Shown here: piece by piece, positions 1 to 6,624 of the stretch
Layout: each line of letters starts with the position of its first letter
Numbering within the stretch: the stretch's first letter is position 1
Assembly (NCBI GenBank): GCA_045806665.1
Contig: JBJMIW010000478.1
Coordinates: 1-9,518, forward strand
Source: Actinoallomurus sp045806665
GTDB lineage: Bacteria > Actinomycetota > Actinomycetes > Streptosporangiales > Streptosporangiaceae
Reading direction: 5' to 3'
DNA: 9,518 nucleotides
Notes under the pieces: model-generated
Databases searched by the model: none
What the model was told of the DNA's origin: nothing
What the model saw: the letters and a program-made list of their open reading frames with translations, nothing else
Made by a program: the position numbers and the translations under genes

Positions 1-39
1 ACTGGGCGGCACGGGGGATCTTCCCCCGTGCCGCCCAGT
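1..39. terminator. Perfect 18-bp hairpin at the left window edge, probable terminator
   Basis: The first 39 bases are an exact inverted repeat with two 18-base arms (1-18 and 22-39) around a TCT loop. The stem is almost all G/C. No T-run follows it, which is common for hairpin terminators in high-GC actinobacteria. It most likely ends a gene lying left of the window. It sits 10 bases before the Shine-Dalgarno of the PucR-like gene, so it could also act as an operator or a leader hairpin for that gene. It starts exactly at base 1, which may be an assembly effect. Confidence 0.6.
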
Positions 40-59
40 GCCGTACCCGGGAGACGACG

Positions 60-1184
60 ATGACCGAACGCGCCGTGCTGCGCCGCCTCATGGAGCGGAT
101 GCGCGCCGACCCGCGGACGCTGGAGGCGGTCGTCGAGGCCGCCCGGGCCGAGTCCCCGCCGATCGCGGCGCTGCCGGTGCAGGAGGTCCGGCGGCACATC
201 GCGGCGCTGCTGGCGGTGGTGTCGGCGGCGTTCATCGACGCGTCGGGGCTGAACGAGGACGACGCGCGGGTCGCGGACCGGCTGGCCACCGACCGGGCGC
301 TGCAGGGCGTTCCGCTGGCGGCGCTGCTGGACGGGTTCCAGGCGGCGCGCTCGCATGTCATGACGCGGCTGCTGAACGAGGCCCGGTCGGCGGGGGTGTC
401 CCTGGACGGGTTGATCGGGGAGCTCATGGAGCTGGACGCGTACGCGAACGGGCTGCAGAACCGGCTGATCCACGCGTTCCGGGAGACGGAGCTGAGTCTG
501 GCCCACTCCGCGCATGCCGCGCGGGTGCAGGCCCTGCGGGACCTGCTGAGCGGGGGTCCGGTGTCGAGCGCCACCGAGGCGGGACTGGACCTGCGGCGCC
601 GCTACCACTGCCTCGTCACCGACGTGGGCGATCCGCGGGAGGCGCGGCGGGTGGAGGCGGCGCTGGGCCTGCCGGACGGGGAGTCGGGGCTGGTGGACGG
701 CCGGTTGTGCGCGGTGACGACCCGGCCGCCGGCCGAGGCGGCGACGCTGACGGTCGCGGGCCCGGCGGTGCGGCCCGGTGAGCTGGCCGAGGTGTACCGG
801 CTGTGCCGGACCGCGCTGGTATCGGCGCGGCGACGTGGCCTGGGCGGACTGTGGGAGTTGACGGCGCTGGCGGTGCCGGTCGCGCTCGACGCCCATCCCG
901 TACTGGGCGGACTGCTGGCGCGCGAGTACCTGCCGGGGCTGCACCCGGAAGATGAGTTCCACCGGCTGCTGGCCGAGACGGCGCTGGCCTACCTGGACCA
1001 CGGCCGGCGCGCGGACCTGACCGCCGTCGCGCTGCACGTCCATCCGAACACGGTCAAGCACCGCCTGCGCCGGCTGGCGGGGCTGACGTGCTTCGACGAT
1101 CCGGTACCGCCGGGGGAGGACCTCGCCTGCGCGCTGCGGTGGCGGTGGGCGCTGCAGGCCTGGCTCGACGGGTGCGGCACCTGA
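60..1184 (+). CDS. PucR/CdaR-like helix-turn-helix transcriptional regulator
   Basis: A 374-residue protein with the layout of PucR-type regulators: a long, mostly helical sensor-like N-terminal part (about residues 1-165), a variable central part (about 165-300) and a C-terminal helix-turn-helix (about 307-350). The C-terminal segment contains ALHVHPNTVKHRLRRL, the recognition-helix signature of the PucR C-terminal domain, in which the N-T-V/L-xx-R-L pattern is typical. Members act as cytoplasmic activators or repressors of catabolic or developmental genes; the ligand cannot be told here. The ATG start is supported by GGGAG at 49-53, six bases upstream. There is no partner gene on the same strand, since the next genes are on the opposite strand, so a specific target is not suggested. 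The family call is firm and the regulated pathway is unknown. Confidence 0.88.
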   Translation: MTERAVLRRLMERMRADPRTLEAVVEAARAESPPIAALPVQEVRRHIAALLAVVSAAFIDASGLNEDDARVADRLATDRALQGVPLAALLDGFQAARSHVMTRLLNEARSAGVSLDGLIGELMELDAYANGLQNRLIHAFRETELSLAHSAHAARVQALRDLLSGGPVSSATEAGLDLRRRYHCLVTDVGDPREARRVEAALGLPDGESGLVDGRLCAVTTRPPAEAATLTVAGPAVRPGELAEVYRLCRTALVSARRRGLGGLWELTALAVPVALDAHPVLGGLLAREYLPGLHPEDEFHRLLAETALAYLDHGRRADLTAVALHVHPNTVKHRLRRLAGLTCFDDPVPPGEDLACALRWRWALQAWLDGCGT

Positions 1185-1239
1185 CCGGCCGATGCCTCGT
1201 CCTCATGCCCTGAGCTCGTCTCCCGGCCACACCCGAGCC

Positions 1240-1264
1240 CCCGCCGGGCCATCGGCCCGGCGGG
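1240..1264. terminator. Strong GC hairpin downstream of the PucR-like gene
   Basis: An 11-base perfect stem (CCCGCCGGGCC and its complement) encloses an ATC loop, 55 bases after the stop of the regulator and 25 bases past the end of the opposing beta-helix relic. It is correctly placed to terminate transcription from both sides. No T-tract is present. Confidence 0.7.
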
Positions 1265-1288
1265 AGGTGCGCGTCCGGCGAGGGGCGA

Positions 1289-1545
1289 TCAGTTCACGCA
1301 CCCCTGGATGAGCGTGCCACCGAAGTTCTTTGGAGTGTTCCTCCGGACGGTCGTGCACCTGAGGGGGACGCCGCCCGATGTGTTCTCGTCGAAGATCCCG
1401 CCACCGCAGGTCCCGGGCGCGGCGAAGTCGGCCTTGTTCTGCACCACGAGGCTGTCGAACAGTGACGTCACCGCGTTGGTCGCGTTGTCGATGCCGCCGC
1501 CCAGACCCGCTGGTGTTCTCGGCGAAGCCCCATTTGGTCCCACTC
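1289..1545 (-). pseudogene. C-terminal relic of a secreted right-handed beta-helix-type protein, frameshifted
   Basis: On the minus strand the last ~70 codons before the stop at 1289 read as a protein tail rich in G, N, T and V: GGGIDNATNAVTSLFDSLVV, then a CGGGIF segment and a final QGCVN. Short strand-turn units with GGGI/CGGGIF, stacked N/T residues and two late cysteines resemble the C-termini of exported actinobacterial proteins with parallel beta-helix repeats. Just upstream (about 1505-1540) another frame reads WGFAENTSGSG, which would continue naturally into GGGID if one base were restored, so a frameshift near 1503 is likely. No start codon, signal peptide or ribosome site is left, and the DedA stop lies close upstream at 1564. 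What remains is a decayed 3' end. The family assignment comes from pattern memory and is moderate; that the gene is broken is more certain. Confidence 0.5.
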
Positions 1546-1563
1546 CCTCCCGCCCCCGCCGCC

Positions 1564-2289
1564 CTAGGAGTCGGCGGAGACCCGGTCCGTGGTGTCGGCG
1601 GCGGCCGGTCCGGGCGGGGCTTCGCGGCGGCCGCGTACGCTCCGTGCGACCAGGACGGCGACGACCAGACCGATCGAGGCCCAGGTGCCGTAGTGGGAGA
1701 TGGTCTTGGCGACGTCGACGGCGTCCTGGCCGAGGTAGTAGCCCAGGCCGATCAGCATGCCGATCCACAGGAGCGCGGCCAGCGCGTCGAGCAGCACGAA
1801 CGTCACCAGACGCATCCCCGTCCAGCCGGCGATGACGAACAGCAGCGCGGCCGGGACGGGAAGGTAGTAGGCGATGACGACGCCGATCCAGCCGAGCCGG
1901 TGACCGAGGCGCTCGGCCCGGGCGATGAGGCGTTGGCCCCGGCGGCCGCGCCCGGCCGCGAGCGTGAGCATTCCCCGGCCCCACAGGCGTCCCGCCCACC
2001 AGAAGAACGGGTCGAACATGATCATCCCGGGGACGGCGGCGGTCACTGCCAGGATCAGGGGTACCTGGCCCACGCGGGCGAACGCCCCGGCGGTCACGAT
2101 CGAGGTCATGCTCCCGGAGAGCAGTTCCAGCAGCACCGGGTCTCGGCCGATGAGCAGCGGGCGCAGCGGGATCAGGGCCAGGCCGTACAGGCCGCTCAGC
2201 GCGATGCCGGCCCAGCAGATCAGGTCGGCGCGGCCCGGCCGGCCCGTCCAGGGCAGGCCGGGCTGTGATCTTTCCCCCGTGACCGGCAT
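1564..2289 (-). CDS. DedA/VTT-family integral membrane protein
   Basis: A 241-residue polytopic membrane protein. Hydrophobic segments lie at about residues 22-42, 62-90, 132-155, 163-186 and 203-217, followed by a charged, proline-rich cytoplasmic-type tail. The stretch MFDPFFWWAGRLWG (91-104), the AGW-GM segment (154-159) and the terminal GLGYYLG helix match actinobacterial DedA (SNARE-associated/VTT) proteins. Characterised relatives are linked to lipid-carrier or phospholipid translocation and to membrane-potential homeostasis. The usual R-xx-P-xx-R block before the AG motif reads YYLPVPAALL here, so both arginines known to matter in E. coli YqjA are missing. The ATG at 2289 is preceded by GGAGG with almost no spacing, so initiation may be weak or the start slightly different. 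The gene is divergent from the repair operon and has no operon partner. Confidence 0.85.
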   Translation of the reverse strand: MPVTGERSQPGLPWTGRPGRADLICWAGIALSGLYGLALIPLRPLLIGRDPVLLELLSGSMTSIVTAGAFARVGQVPLILAVTAAVPGMIMFDPFFWWAGRLWGRGMLTLAAGRGRRGQRLIARAERLGHRLGWIGVVIAYYLPVPAALLFVIAGWTGMRLVTFVLLDALAALLWIGMLIGLGYYLGQDAVDVAKTISHYGTWASIGLVVAVLVARSVRGRREAPPGPAAADTTDRVSADS

Positions 2290-2376
2290 CCTCCGATGGT
2301 AGGCGGTGGCTGCCGGGGCCCGGCATAGCGGCGGGCTCGACGCGCGTCTACGGGGATACAGGAGGAGAGGAGACCC

Positions 2377-2466
2377 GTGAACGCTGAGGCGCGTCGGCAG
2401 TTCACCGAGGTCGTCGCCGCGCGGACGCCGAGCCTGCTGCGGCTCGCGTACGCGGTGATGCCCGGG
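2377..2466 (+). pseudogene. N-terminal relic of a SigE-type (ECF) sigma factor
   Basis: A GTG codon at 2377 follows a very strong purine-rich ribosome site (GGAGGAGAGGAG, 2361-2372). The first ~27 codons read RRQFTEVVAARTPSLLRLAY, the usual opening (start of region 2) of the SigE family of actinobacterial sigma-70 factors. After about residue 29 the similarity stops and the sequence becomes low-quality (MPGSVTCIRVAGPG...). It remains open and joins in frame to the Ada-AlkA protein at 2566. I read this as the 5' stub of a deleted sigma-factor gene. Translation from 2377 would give a 552-residue chimera. The sigma resemblance rests on a short segment. Confidence 0.45.
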
Positions 2467-2565
2467 TCGGTGACCTGTATCCGGGTGGCCGGGCCGGGCA
2501 CTCCGCCAGGATGGTGTCGGATTCCCGCGAGCGCGACGTGGTGTCCACGGGCGATGCTTGTTCGT

Positions 2566-4035
2566 ATGCATGAGGACGTGGAACGCTGCGTGCGCGCCGT
2601 GCAGTCCAAGGACGCGCGGTTCGACGGATGGTTCTTCACCGCGGTGCTCACGACCGGGATCTACTGCCGTCCCAGCTGCCCGGTGGTGCCGCCCAAGCCG
2701 GAGAACATGCGGTTCTTCCCCAGCGCCGCAGCGGCCCAGCAGGCCGGGTTCCGGGCGTGCAAGCGGTGCCGCCCGGACGCCAGCCCCGGCTCCCCGCAGT
2801 GGAACGAGCGCGCGGACCTGGTCGCCCGCGCGATGCGGCTGATCGCCGACGGCGTGATCGACCGGGAGGGCGTGCCGGGCCTGGCCGCCCGGCTCGGCTA
2901 CAGCACCCGCCAGGTCGAACGCCAGCTGCTCGCCGAGCTCGGCGCCGGCCCGCTGGCCCTCGCCCGCGCCCAGCGCGCCCAGACGGCCCGTCTGCTGATC
3001 GAGACCAGTTCCCTGCCGATGAGCGACGTGGCGTTCGCGTCGGGGTTCGCCAGCGTCCGGGCGTTCAACGACACCGTGCGGCAGGTGTTCGCGATGTCCC
3101 CGACGGAACTGCGCGACCGGGTGGCCCGCGGGCACCCCACGGCCGCGTCCGGGGCGCTGTCGGTGCGGCTGCCGTTCCGCGCGCCGCTGTGCCCGGACAA
3201 CCTGTTCGGGCACCTGGCCGCGACCGCGGTGCCCGGCGTCGAGGAGTGGCGCGACGGGGCCTACCGGCGCACCCTGCGCCTGCCACACGGCCACGGCGTC
3301 GTCTCGCTGCGGCCGACCCCCGACCACATCGCCTGCCGCCTGCACCTGGCCGACCTGCGGGACCTGTCCATCGCGATCAGCCGCTGCCGGTGGCTGCTGG
3401 ACCTGGACGCCGACCCGGTCGCCGTGGACGACCTACTGCGCGCCGACCCGCTGCTGGCCGCGCACGTCGACAAGGACCCCGGCCGCCGCGTACCGCGCAC
3501 CGTCGACCCCGCCGAGTTCGCGGTACGGGCCGTGCTCGGCCAGCAGGTGTCCACTGCGGCGGCCCGTACCCACGCGGCTCGCCTGGTCACCGCCCACGGC
3601 GAGACCGTCGACGACCCCGAGGGCGGCCTGACGCATCTGTTCCCCGGCATGGACGCCCTCGCGACGTTGGATCCCGAGACGCTAGCGTACCCGCGTACCC
3701 GCCGCACGACGCTGACCAAGCTGATCGCCGCGCTGGCCGACGGGTCCATCGACCTGGGCGCCGGCAGCGACTGGGGCCGGGCGCGGGAGCTGCTGACGGC
3801 GCTGCCGGGGCTAGGGCCCTGGACCGTCGAGATGATCGCGATGCGCGCGCTCGGCGACCCGGACGCGTTCACGCCGACCGACCTGGGCGTGCGCACCGCG
3901 GCGCGGAGCCTGGGCCTGCCGGTCACCCCCGCCGCCCTCACCCGGCACGCGGCGGCCTGGCGCCCCTGGCGCGCGTACGCCGTGCAGTACCTGTGGGCGA
4001 CCGGCGAGCACGCCATCAACCGGATGCCCGCCTGA
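2566..4035 (+). CDS. alkA: Bifunctional AdaA-type regulator / AlkA 3-methyladenine DNA glycosylase
   Basis: A 489-residue fusion acting in base-excision repair of alkylated DNA and probably in sensing it. Residues 1-75 are the Ada N-terminal zinc domain: Cys34, Cys38, Cys65 and Cys68 have exactly the spacing of E. coli Ada Cys38/42/69/72, so the methyl-phosphotriester acceptor cysteine is kept (motif GIYCRPSCP). Residues ~84-185 are an AraC-type double helix-turn-helix. Residues ~193-305 match the AlkA N-terminal domain. Residues ~310-489 are the HhH-GPD glycosylase, with LPGLGPWT at 413-420 and the catalytic aspartate at Asp439 (TPTDLGVR). I chose ATG 2566 (MHEDVERC) because family members normally start there. 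ATG 2554 is also possible, and neither has a clear ribosome site; the only strong one is at GTG 2377, in frame. The gene forms an operon with the alkyltransferase 15 bp downstream. Such fusions are known in actinobacteria. Confidence 0.93.
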   Translation: MHEDVERCVRAVQSKDARFDGWFFTAVLTTGIYCRPSCPVVPPKPENMRFFPSAAAAQQAGFRACKRCRPDASPGSPQWNERADLVARAMRLIADGVIDREGVPGLAARLGYSTRQVERQLLAELGAGPLALARAQRAQTARLLIETSSLPMSDVAFASGFASVRAFNDTVRQVFAMSPTELRDRVARGHPTAASGALSVRLPFRAPLCPDNLFGHLAATAVPGVEEWRDGAYRRTLRLPHGHGVVSLRPTPDHIACRLHLADLRDLSIAISRCRWLLDLDADPVAVDDLLRADPLLAAHVDKDPGRRVPRTVDPAEFAVRAVLGQQVSTAAARTHAARLVTAHGETVDDPEGGLTHLFPGMDALATLDPETLAYPRTRRTTLTKLIAALADGSIDLGAGSDWGRARELLTALPGLGPWTVEMIAMRALGDPDAFTPTDLGVRTAARSLGLPVTPAALTRHAAAWRPWRAYAVQYLWATGEHAINRMPA

Positions 4036-4039
4036 CCTT

Positions 4040-4045
4040 AAGGAG
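4040..4045 (+). promoter_or_regulatory. Shine-Dalgarno deciding the ogt start
   Basis: AAGGAG ends five bases before ATG 4051 and lies in the 15-base gap after the glycosylase stop. It selects ATG 4051 over the in-frame TTG directly before it, and supports translation of ogt from the shared transcript. Confidence 0.75.
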
Positions 4046-4050
4046 CCTTG

Positions 4051-4620
4051 ATGTCCCAACGCGCGTACACGGTGATGGACAGCCCCGTCGGCCCACTGAC
4101 CCTCGTGGCGGCCGACGGCGTCCTGACCGGCCTGTACATGGACCGGCAGCGGTACCGGCCCGAGGAGCACACCTTCGGCGAGCGCGATCCCGCACTGTTC
4201 GGTGCGGCGATCGACCAGTTGGAGGAGTACTTCGCCGGTCGGCGCACCGTCTTCGACCTGCCGCTCGCGCTGACCGGCACGGCGTTCCAGCGCCGTGTCT
4301 GGGCGGCGCTGCGAGAGATCCCCTTCGGGGAGACCGTCTCGTACGGCGAACTCGCCGAGCGGATCGGCCGGCCCACCGCCGCCCGTGCCGTCGGCCTGGC
4401 CAACGGCAAGAACCCGATCGGGATCATCGTGCCCTGCCACCGTGTCGTCGGGTCCTCCGGCGACCTGACCGGGTACGGCGGCGGCCTGGACCGCAAGCGG
4501 CACCTGCTGGCGTTCGAACAGCGCACCGGTACGGACCCTGGGCCGATGGCGGCCCTGGCCCCCGACGTGCCGGCTCATCGCGGCGCCGAACCGCTGTTCA
4601 GGATGGACCCCGTACGGTGA
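4051..4620 (+). CDS. ogt: Methylated-DNA--[protein]-cysteine S-methyltransferase
   Basis: A 189-residue suicide alkyltransferase that moves alkyl groups from O6-alkylguanine (and O4-alkylthymine) to its own cysteine. The N-terminal ribonuclease-like domain opens with SPVGPLTLVA. The DNA-binding domain contains GTAFQRRVWAAL (76-87), PFGETVSYGELA (91-102), the Arg-finger segment ARAVGLANGKNP (111-122) and the active-site PCHRVVG with Cys129. GYGGGLDRKRHLLAFE (141-156) closes the fold. All key residues are present. About 30 residues (160-189) follow the usual end of the family; they are proline- and arginine-rich and may be disordered or an extension caused by loss of an earlier stop. It is co-transcribed with the AdaA-AlkA fusion. 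The two proteins together carry the functions that E. coli divides between Ada and AlkA, with the O6 acceptor on a separate polypeptide. Confidence 0.95.
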   Translation: MSQRAYTVMDSPVGPLTLVAADGVLTGLYMDRQRYRPEEHTFGERDPALFGAAIDQLEEYFAGRRTVFDLPLALTGTAFQRRVWAALREIPFGETVSYGELAERIGRPTAARAVGLANGKNPIGIIVPCHRVVGSSGDLTGYGGGLDRKRHLLAFEQRTGTDPGPMAALAPDVPAHRGAEPLFRMDPVR

Positions 4621-4651
4621 GGTCCTGGGTGCCGATGACCCGCCCGCCGCG

Positions 4652-5218
4652 CTATCCGGCCTGGCGGGCCCGCCACTCGTCTTCGAGCATCGCGTAGATC
4701 ACTTCGTCGGTCCACTCGCCCTTCACGATCTCGTTCTGCACCAGATGCGCCTCGCGGCGCATGCCGAGGCGTTCGAGTACCCGTGCCGAGGCGGTGTTGC
4801 GGCCGTCGATGCGCCCGACGACGCGGTGCAGGCCCAGCCCCTCGAACCCCAGCCGGAGCATCACCTCGGTGGCCTCGGTCGCGTAGCCGCGGCCGCCGTG
4901 GTGGGGATGAAAGACGTACCCGATCTCGCCCTGGCGGTGCCGGCGGCTGGTCCACATCAGCAGGACGTCCCCGACGAGCGCGCCGGACTCCGGCAGGACC
5001 ACCGCGAGCTGCAGGGTCCCGCCCTCATCGGCGAGGACCGAGAACCGCGCCTTCATCTCCAGCGCCTGCCGGACCTCGTCGCGGTCGCGGGCCTCCCAGT
5101 ACAGGTAACGCGCGACCTCGGGCCGCGACTGGATGTCGTACAGCGCGTCGAAGTCCTCGGCGGTGTACGGGCGCAGGTGGAGGCGCTCGGTGACGATCGG
5201 GTAATCGGGCTTGAGCAC
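4652..5218 (-). CDS. GNAT-family N-acetyltransferase, RimJ/RimL type
   Basis: A 188-residue acyl-CoA-dependent acetyltransferase. The N-terminus IVTERLHLRPYTAEDFDAL (8-26) is the standard opening of the RimJ/RimL-like group. The acetyl-CoA pyrophosphate loop is GGRGYATE (108-115), preceded by GEIGYVFHP (97-105). The C-terminal NTASARVLERLGM (141-153), with Asn141 and Ser144, is the conserved motif B/CoA-contact region. Members acetylate ribosomal-protein N-termini, antibiotics or small amines; the substrate cannot be read from the sequence. I chose GTG 5218 because homologues start a few residues before the TERL motif. The reading frame is open further upstream, to 5422, but that part looks non-coding. 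No convincing ribosome site precedes the GTG. The gene converges on ogt with a 31-bp gap that holds no strong terminator. Confidence 0.85.
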   Translation of the reverse strand: MLKPDYPIVTERLHLRPYTAEDFDALYDIQSRPEVARYLYWEARDRDEVRQALEMKARFSVLADEGGTLQLAVVLPESGALVGDVLLMWTSRRHRQGEIGYVFHPHHGGRGYATEATEVMLRLGFEGLGLHRVVGRIDGRNTASARVLERLGMRREAHLVQNEIVKGEWTDEVIYAMLEDEWRARQAG

Positions 5219-5269
5219 GAGCCGATCGTATTGGTCGCCGCTGGGCCCGGCAGCCGGTTCCGTGCCGCT

Positions 5270-5375
5270 CTCAGCGGTAGAAGCCCTCCACGGGGGACGC
5301 GGGCCTCGTCGAACAGCACGTCGCCGTCCGGGCCCACCAGCAGCGAGCCGAACATGAGGAGGGCGCCGGTGGCCT
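5270..5375 (-). pseudogene. Short broken fragment, possibly from a nucleoside deaminase
   Basis: Upstream of the GNAT gene the minus strand reads LLMFGSLLVGPDGDVLFDEA with strongly GC-rich third codon positions. Then, after an apparent one-base slip within a C-run near 5295-5300, a second frame gives PVEGFYR and a stop. FGS-LLV-DG-VLF-E is the pattern at the start of the cytidine/nucleoside deaminase fold (PFGSLLV-DADG-VLFE), but the zinc ligands that should follow are absent. I interpret it as a 30-35-codon relic. It could also be chance coding-like sequence, so the call is tentative. The rest of 5219-5488 shows no gene or regulatory structure that I can support. Confidence 0.3.
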
Positions 5376-5488
5376 TCTCTCTTCCCTGAGGTGATGACGA
5401 GCTTGCTCGCGATCTGCGGCACGGGACCCCGTTGGGCCGAACAGCGGCGCGAGTTGCCGAAGCGTCGGGTTGGGGCAGGGGACGGCGC

Positions 5489-6358
5489 TCAGGCCGATAT
5501 GAGCTCGTCGGTGACCCACCGTGCGACATCGGCGGGGTAGGGCGCCGAGAGTCCGAGGATTATGTGCTGGAAGCCGGCGTCGGTCGCTTCGCCGATCGTG
5601 TTCCGGGTGATGCCGGGCTGGTCGTAGGAGACGGACAGGTGGATCGAGCGGGTGACCGCGGCGGGGTCGCGGCCGATGTCGGCGCAGTAGCGGTCCAGCA
5701 GTGCGCTGCGGCGGACGGCGTCGTCGATGTCGCCGCCGGGGATGTTCCACAGGTCGGCGTGCTCGGCGGCCACGCGCAGCGTCGCGGACGAGCGTCCGCC
5801 GATGAGGACCGGCGGGTGGGGGCGCTGTGCGGGTTTGGGGTTGCCGAACGCTCCGGTGAGGTGGTGGTAGGTGCCGTGGAAGTCGAACGGTTCGGCCGCG
5901 GTCCACAACCGCCGGATCACCGTGCAGGCTTCGGCGAGGCTCCCCACAGCGTGGGCGGCGTCGTGGAAGGGCAGGCCGTGTGCTTCGTACTCGCGCCGGG
6001 CCAGCGGGTGGCCGGGTCGTGAGCCGGCGCCGATACCGAAGTCGAGCCGTCCGCCGGAGACGATGTCGACGGTCGCGGCGATCTTGGCCAGCATCGCGGG
6101 CGGTCGGAACCGGTTGCTGGTCACCAGCACGCCGAGGCGCAGTCGTCGGGTGTGGGCGGCGAGGGCCGACAGCAGCGTCCAGCCCTCGTAGGTCGGTCCG
6201 TCCGGGGCGCCGCCGATCGGCATGAGGTGATCGAAGAGCCACGCATGCTCGATCTCCGGGATCGTGTCCGCCTCGCGCCAGACGCGCAGGACGTCGTGGT
6301 AGTCGACCTGCGAGGGAGCGGTCATGATCCCGAAACGAGGCTGAGGTGTGTGCGACAT
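5489..6358 (-). CDS. LLM-class (F420-dependent-type) oxidoreductase
   Basis: A 289-residue protein of the luciferase-like monooxygenase superfamily, TIM-barrel enzymes that use F420 or FMN. Characteristic segments are PRFGIMTAPSQ (7-17), AWLFDHLMPIGG (39-50), RRLRLGVLVTSNRFRPPAMLAK (about 70-91), the DIVSGGRLDFGIGAGSRPGHPL block (about 96-117) and NPKP..PHPPVLIGGRS (about 178-196). In actinobacteria this arrangement usually denotes F420-dependent enzymes, but no residue seen here separates F420 from FMN use with certainty. The start ATG 6358 is preceded by GAAAGGA about 11 bases upstream. The next gene upstream on the same strand is the aldo-keto reductase, 266 bp away, and the gap carries a palindrome like those flanking the TetR gene. 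That suggests shared control and linked redox chemistry on a common substrate. Confidence 0.9.
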   Translation of the reverse strand: MSHTPQPRFGIMTAPSQVDYHDVLRVWREADTIPEIEHAWLFDHLMPIGGAPDGPTYEGWTLLSALAAHTRRLRLGVLVTSNRFRPPAMLAKIAATVDIVSGGRLDFGIGAGSRPGHPLARREYEAHGLPFHDAAHAVGSLAEACTVIRRLWTAAEPFDFHGTYHHLTGAFGNPKPAQRPHPPVLIGGRSSATLRVAAEHADLWNIPGGDIDDAVRRSALLDRYCADIGRDPAAVTRSIHLSVSYDQPGITRNTIGEATDAGFQHIILGLSAPYPADVARWVTDELISA

Positions 6359-6624
6359 GGGGCTGTTGGTCCTTTCCGCACCGGGGCAACGCTGACTGTG
6401 GCGCGCACCGAGGTTCAAGCGGAACATGTTTCCGGAAGGATGCGATCTTGATTCGCTCAGTCGTTTGCAACGAAGACGTAGCGTCCACGCGCGAGGAGCT
6501 GCGATACGTCCCTCTCGGCGGGCGCCGGCGAGTTGGAGGAAGGCCCCCTTCTCGCCGGGCACCTGCGTAATTCCCGCGGACTCGGGATGGGCGGGAGAGG
6601 ATGTGGCCGCTGCCCCTCGGACGA
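6359..6624 (-). promoter_or_regulatory. Leader region between aldo-keto reductase and LLM oxidoreductase
   Basis: The 266 bases hold no convincing gene. The part at about 6420-6475 is noticeably less GC-rich than its surroundings, as expected for a promoter. It contains the operator-like palindrome at 6420-6434. On the minus strand TTGCAA (6463-6468) could serve as a -35, but I find no good -10 at the right distance, so a promoter is suggested only. No terminator hairpin separates the two genes, so read-through from the reductase is possible. Confidence 0.4.
6420..6434. promoter_or_regulatory. Third, degenerate TetR operator-like palindrome
   Basis: The 15-mer CGGAACATGTTTCCG matches the operator at 7754-7768 (CGGAACATCGTTCCG) at 13 of 15 positions, with the same length and the same outer half-sites. 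It lies 62 bases upstream of the LLM oxidoreductase start, in the least GC-rich part of the gap. Binding by the TetR encoded at 7804 is inferred from the match. Confidence 0.5.

Noticed and set aside
1564..3345. Minus-strand open frame of 593 codons covering DedA and the Ada-AlkA region
   Set aside because: Only the last 241 codons are DedA; the rest is antisense to the well-supported Ada-AlkA gene and has no family features. The length is a product of high GC.
4621..4651. Terminator between ogt and the GNAT gene
   Set aside because: Only a 4-bp stem (GGGT/ACCC) can be formed, which is too weak to call.
2628..4697. Plus-strand open frame of 689 codons overlapping alkA and ogt
   Set aside because: Arginine/proline/glycine-rich shadow in the wrong frame; the alternative frame carries all Ada, AlkA and Ogt motifs.
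5219..5422. N-terminal extension of the GNAT protein to 256 residues
   Set aside because: The added part is R/P-rich without similarity to the family and overlaps the deaminase-like relic; homologues start near the TERL motif.
6103..6116. CGGAACCGGTT inside the LLM gene as a further TetR operator
   Set aside because: It lacks the N3 spacing and the GTTCCG half-site, and it lies in coding sequence.
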